From: Ruminococcus bromii
GTDB lineage: Bacteria > Bacillota > Clostridia > Oscillospirales > Acutalibacteraceae
Reading direction: 5' to 3'
DNA: 64,000 nt
Assembly: GCF_002834235.1 (NCBI RefSeq)
Contig: NZ_NNBY01000031.1
Location: 95,149-159,148, forward strand
Below the pieces are notes generated by a model. It was not told the origin of the DNA, made no database searches, and saw only the letters and a program-made list of their open reading frames with translations. The position numbers and the translations under genes were made by a program. This document shows positions 60,704-64,000 of the stretch, in pieces (within the stretch, counting starts at the first letter, position 1; every line of letters starts with the position of its first letter).

Positions 60704-62452
60704 TCAGGCAATGCTCCAGCCCTCTGCCTGCTCACGGATTGTAATGAAACGATGATAAAGTCCTTCCTGATGAACAAGCTCCTGATGTGTTCCTTTTTGA
60801 ACAACTTGACCTTTATCAACCACTAAAATCTGGTCAGCGTGTTCAATCGTTGCCAGACGGTGGGCGATAACGATAACCGTTTTTCCAATGGTCAATTCAC
60901 TGATTGCCTGCTGGATCAGATGCTCATTTTCGGGGTCAATACTTGCTGTTGCCTCATCAAGAATGACAATGTTGGCATTTTTCAAAATGGCGCGGGCAAT
61001 AGAAATGCGTTGTTTTTCTCCGCCAGACAGCGTAGAGCCACCCTCGCCGATCACCGTTTCATATCCATCGGGAAGAGCCATAATGAAGTCGTGGCACCGA
61101 GCCTTTTTTGCAGCTTCTATAATTTCTTCCTGCGTTGCACTTGGATTGCCGAAACGGATGTTGTTTTCAATGGTATCGTGGAACAAATAGACCTTTTGAA
61201 AGACCATCGAGATATTGCGGAGCAAACTGTCACAGGTCATGTTTCGCACATCCTCACCGCCTACTGTGACCTCGCCGCTGTCCACATCATAGAAACGGGC
61301 AATCAGGTTGCAAATCGTGGTCTTGCCGCTGCCAGATGGCCCTACAATGGCCGTGGTGCTGCCCTGGGGGATGGAAAAGCTGATATTTTGCAAAACAGGA
61401 ACTTTATCGTAGGAGAATGTCACATCACGGAAAGCAATGTCTGTGTTCTGCAAAGAAATATCTTTCCCGTCTTTGTCTATAATGTCAGCGTGTTCAATGC
61501 CGTCCAGTTTATCCAGCGTAGCATCAATGACCTCCAATACATGGGCGGCGTTGTTTATGGCCTCAACACTTCCGAAAATCATAAAGGAAAACATATCCAG
61601 CATGAGCATGGTAGGAAGTTCCATACTGCCGTTATAGGTCAGCAGAGCGGCCACAGCTACAATGGCAATGGAGGCGGCTTTCAGAGAAAACAGGTGCAGG
61701 CAGTTGAAGGGCATATATTCCACTTCAATTTTGATGTTGATTTTCTTGCTGTCGTTGTATGCTTTGCGGATACCGGCAATAGATACGCCTTCCTGCTTAA
61801 AGGCTTTCACCACCTGCATCCCTCGCAGATACTCGATAGAACTTTCCACCATATCGTCCTGTGCCTTTTGATGGATAGGCGCGTTTTGGTGGCTGCGTGC
61901 CTCCAACAGATGGAGGAATAGGGCAGACAGAAGGACGCCAGCCAGAGCAATTCCTCCAGCCAAAGGACTGTAAAATACAAGGAACAGTATCAGGACAATT
62001 ACAGTAATATAGCCGTTGACTACAGTGTTTATCATGTTCATGGCATACATTTCCATAAACGAGAGATCGGTCGTTGCAGCTGCCGACAACTCACCGATAT
62101 TGTTCTTGTTGAAAAATCCCAGCGACACCCGTTTCAGAATATCACCCAGCCGCATCCTTTCGTCAGCGGTTGCTTCATAACCGACACTTTCCTGCGTGAT
62201 AGCTCGGAGATATGAGAACAGGTATCGGCCCAATACAGCTAAAATCATGGCCCCCAGCATGATCCAGATGTCCCGGCCCTCCAATGGTTTAACGCCACCC
62301 CAGTCATCCAGAACAGTACTTAGTCCCTTTGCAGCCAGCATAATAGGAATTGCGGTAAAAATGCTATGAATGAAAGCGTAGATAAACCCGATGTAAATAC
62401 GCCGTTTATATTTTCCTGTCCATTGGATCAGTCGATTTACAATCCGAAACAT
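60704..62452 (-). CDS. ABC transporter, fused membrane and ATPase domains (first half-transporter)
   Basis: The 582-residue protein has a type IV (exporter-fold) membrane domain of six helices (about 15-310) and an ATPase domain. Walker A is VGPSGSGKTT near 365, the Q-loop region MVFQKVYLFHDTI, the signature LSGGEKQR near 470 and Walker B IVILDEATASID. It would pair with the neighbouring half-transporter, which ends one base upstream. With a DtxR-type regulator next door, a role in metal or siderophore traffic (YbtPQ/IrtAB-like) is plausible but not proven. The start is the ATG at 62452, after AAAGGAGG. Confidence 0.88.
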   Translation of the reverse strand: MFRIVNRLIQWTGKYKRRIYIGFIYAFIHSIFTAIPIMLAAKGLSTVLDDWGGVKPLEGRDIWIMLGAMILAVLGRYLFSYLRAITQESVGYEATADERMRLGDILKRVSLGFFNKNNIGELSAAATTDLSFMEMYAMNMINTVVNGYITVIVLILFLVFYSPLAGGIALAGVLLSALFLHLLEARSHQNAPIHQKAQDDMVESSIEYLRGMQVVKAFKQEGVSIAGIRKAYNDSKKINIKIEVEYMPFNCLHLFSLKAASIAIVAVAALLTYNGSMELPTMLMLDMFSFMIFGSVEAINNAAHVLEVIDATLDKLDGIEHADIIDKDGKDISLQNTDIAFRDVTFSYDKVPVLQNISFSIPQGSTTAIVGPSGSGKTTICNLIARFYDVDSGEVTVGGEDVRNMTCDSLLRNISMVFQKVYLFHDTIENNIRFGNPSATQEEIIEAAKKARCHDFIMALPDGYETVIGEGGSTLSGGEKQRISIARAILKNANIVILDEATASIDPENEHLIQQAISELTIGKTVIVIAHRLATIEHADQILVVDKGQVVQKGTHQELVHQEGLYHRFITIREQAEGWSIA

Positions 62453-62453
62453 A

Positions 62454-63299
62454 TCAGTTACCTCCTTTCCCGGAACCGGCAGACCAGTTCTGCGCTCCGA
62501 TATGCGCCTCCCACATATCCCGATAGAGAGCGTCACCAGTTAAAAGCTGCTGATGAGTGCCCGTATTCTCAACCTGCCCATTTTGCAGGACAATAATCTG
62601 ATCGGCATTTTTGATGGTGGACAGACGATGTGCGATGACCAGTAGCGTTTTCCCTTTTGTCAAAGCAGCGATAGACTGCTGGATTTTTTCTTCATTCTCC
62701 TGATCTGTGAACGCAGTTGCCTCATCCAAAATCACGATAGGGGCATTTTTCAAAATCATGCGGGCAATAGAAATACGCTGTTTTTCACCGCCTGAAAGCC
62801 GGTTCCCTGCATCCCCGGCCATCGTGTCATAGCCATTGTCCAATTTCTGTATAAATTCATCGCAGCAGGCGGCTTTGGCCGCTGCATAGACTTCTTCATC
62901 TGTGGCATCAGGATTTCCCAGTCGGATATTTTCCTTGATGGAGCAGTTGAACAGGAAGTTATCCTGTGTAACAAAGCTGACAATATCGGCAAGCTGGGCC
63001 AGCGGCATACTGCGAATGTCCACACCGCCAATGGTGATCTTTCCATCGTTCACATCCCAAAAGCGGGCAATCAAGCGGGCGATGGTGGACTTACCTCCAC
63101 CGGACGGGCCGACAAGTGCCGTAAACTTTTCCTCCGGGATTTTCAGATTGATATGGGAAAGCACCTGTTTACCGCTCTCTTTATCATAAGAGAACGAAAC
63201 ATCCTGAAGCTGGATGTCCTTGGATTGTATATCCACTGGTTTTTCAGCATCGGGTAATTCCTCCGCATGGAGCAGTTCGTCCACATCGTGGACGGCGTA
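62454..63299 (-). pseudogene. ABC transporter ATPase half, 5' part lost to an insertion
   Basis: Only the ATPase domain remains: VSFSYDKESGKQVLSHIN, Walker A VGPSGGGKST, signature LSGGEKQR and IVILDEATAFTDQEN. The H-loop is in IAHRLSTIKN. The upstream membrane domain should lie before the DELLHAEELP linker. Instead the frame meets a stop at 63300-63302, where IS200-like sequence begins. A GTG at 63284 would allow a truncated product, but without its membrane part it would not transport. The missing half may lie beyond the insertion, outside the window. Confidence 0.8.
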
Positions 63300-64000
63300 T
63301 TAATGGGTTTACCCAGTGCCACGCTTGCGTGGTACAAACAACCACCCGCTATGCGGGTGTGCATAAAAAGTTATACAAAAAAATCACCAATCGTATTACA
63401 ATAAGAATGTTCAAGTCTATTGTAAAAAAGAAAGGTGATTTTAATGGCAAATAAAACAAATAGTTTATCCCACACAAAATGGATGTGCAAATACCATGTA
63501 GTGTTTGTACCAAAGTATAGAAGAAAAATAATATATGCACAGTATCGACAGAGTTTGCAAGACATAATAAGATTGTTATGTCAGTACAAAGGAGTGGAGA
63601 TACTAGAGGGGCATATGATGATAGATCATGTACACTTGCTATTAAGTATACCACCGAAGATGAGTGTGTCAAGTTTTATGGGATATTTAAAAGGAAAAAG
63701 TGCGTTGATGATGTTTGACAAACACGCAAATCTGAAGTATAAGTTTGGAAATAGGCACTTTTGGGCAGAAGGATATTATGTGAGTACAGTAGGTCTAAAT
63801 GAAGCAACCATAAGAAAATACATAGAAGACCAAGAAAAGCATGATATAGCACTAGATAAATTAAGTGTACGAGAATATGAAGACCCTTTTAAGGGTGGCG
63901 AGTAATACAAACACCCTTTAAGGGGTGGCGAAAGAGGCAAAGGCAATAGGCTTGAACAAAGTGAAAGCCAGCGTCTTGAGGCGCTGGCCGGTAGCATGGG
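63300..64000 (+). mobile_element. IS200/IS605-family insertion sequence (right edge at or past window end)
   Basis: The element interrupts the ABC transporter gene. Its left part has two subterminal hairpins (CCACGC/GCGTGG near 63320 and CACCCGC/GCGGGTG at 63343-63359). It carries one Y1 transposase gene and has another stem GCCAGCG/CGCTGGC (63967-63988) near the right side. No tnpB is seen. Such elements lack inverted terminal repeats and recognise end hairpins instead. Confidence 0.75.
63444..63905 (+). CDS. tnpA: IS200/IS605-type Y1 transposase TnpA
   Basis: The 153-residue protein has the HUH single-strand transposase layout. WMCKYHVVFVPKYRRKIIY is near the start, the metal-binding HxH is in MMIDHVHLLLSIPPKMSV near 65-82 and SSFMGYLKGKSALMMF follows. 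The catalytic tyrosine lies in the FWAEGYYVSTVG segment (near 112-120). The ATG at 63444 follows AAAGGTG; an in-frame start three codons earlier is less likely. It moves as single-stranded DNA, which suits its terminal hairpins. Confidence 0.93.
   Translation: MANKTNSLSHTKWMCKYHVVFVPKYRRKIIYAQYRQSLQDIIRLLCQYKGVEILEGHMMIDHVHLLLSIPPKMSVSSFMGYLKGKSALMMFDKHANLKYKFGNRHFWAEGYYVSTVGLNEATIRKYIEDQEKHDIALDKLSVREYEDPFKGGE

Larger units (their letters stand above)
53039..63299 (-). mobile_element. element 3: serine-recombinase element with regulators and ABC transporter cargo
   Basis: Starting exactly where integrase homology ends, base composition rises sharply and all large genes run on the minus strand. 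They are a small ORF, three large serine recombinases, a DUF6870-like gene and a sigma-like gene, then (plus strand) an XRE gene, and a DtxR-like gene with an ABC pair. Recombinase genes next to one end are typical of this class. Its right end is not in the window; the last gene is interrupted by an IS200-type element. Confidence 0.7.

Noticed and set aside
60839..61921. 360-codon plus-strand frame opposite the ABC transporter gene
   Set aside because: It lies wholly antisense to a gene with clear Walker A, signature and Walker B motifs, and its translation shows no domain pattern.
63900..63945. Short CCTTTTAAGGGTGGCGA-like repeats as a CRISPR array
   Set aside because: Only two imperfect copies are present at the end of the transposase gene; there is no spacer pattern and no cas gene.

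Overview
The window reads as the chromosome of an anaerobic, low-to-moderate-GC member of the Clostridia, most like a gut Ruminococcaceae/Oscillospirales species. This rests on the V-type ATPase operon, the PFL-family (DUF711) plus ACT gene pair, the cofactor-independent phosphoglycerate mutase of the archaeal type, strong AGGAGG-type ribosome binding sites and TTGACA/TATAAT promoters. The genus cannot be fixed from sequence alone. No rRNA or CRISPR array was seen; there are three tRNA genes: Gln(CTG), Pro(CGG) and Leu(CAA).

Core region, about 1-42240. It opens with the 3' end of a dxs-like gene and three small genes. A minus-strand operon of eleven genes follows (11915 down to 1565). Its order is ACT regulator, PFL/DUF711 protein, a coiled-coil stalk subunit, then V-ATPase C, I, K, F, E, A, B and D, with one visible promoter at the head and one terminator at the tail. 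Next come a PHP phosphoesterase, galU with a zinc-ribbon/RING membrane protein, prfB, a phosphoglycerate mutase, a TSCPD protein, a DnaD/DnaC-like replication pair, two tRNAs, pcrA, a serine hydrolase and a cysteine-rich protein. A MocR regulator is divergent from a murD-M42-M42-GNAT-methionine gamma-lyase-like cluster. After tadA, a CPBP protease and tRNA-Leu comes the purine cluster purC-purF-purB-purA-guaA.

Accessory region, about 42226-64000. The 3' end of guaA is an integration site. Element 1 (about 42226-50970) is an integrative mobilizable element with XRE regulator, excisionase, tyrosine integrase, MobC-like protein, RepA-like ATPase, MobV relaxase and TnpV-like protein. Its cargo is an ABC-F ribosomal protection protein behind a 4-codon leader ORF and attenuator, followed by a lincosamide nucleotidyltransferase-like gene. 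A related second element starts in tandem at a degenerate copy of the guaA end (50956-50970) and has the same XRE/xis/int front end. Its integrase is cut off after the HDLRH box at 53038 by a third, GC-richer element.

The third element carries three tandem large serine recombinases, a DUF6870-like protein, a sigma-70 region-4-like protein, an XRE regulator, and a DtxR/MntR-like regulator with a heterodimeric ABC transporter. The second ABC gene is itself broken by an IS200-type insertion that runs to the end of the window. The right half is therefore a nested series of insertions, and the far ends of elements 2 and 3 lie outside the window.
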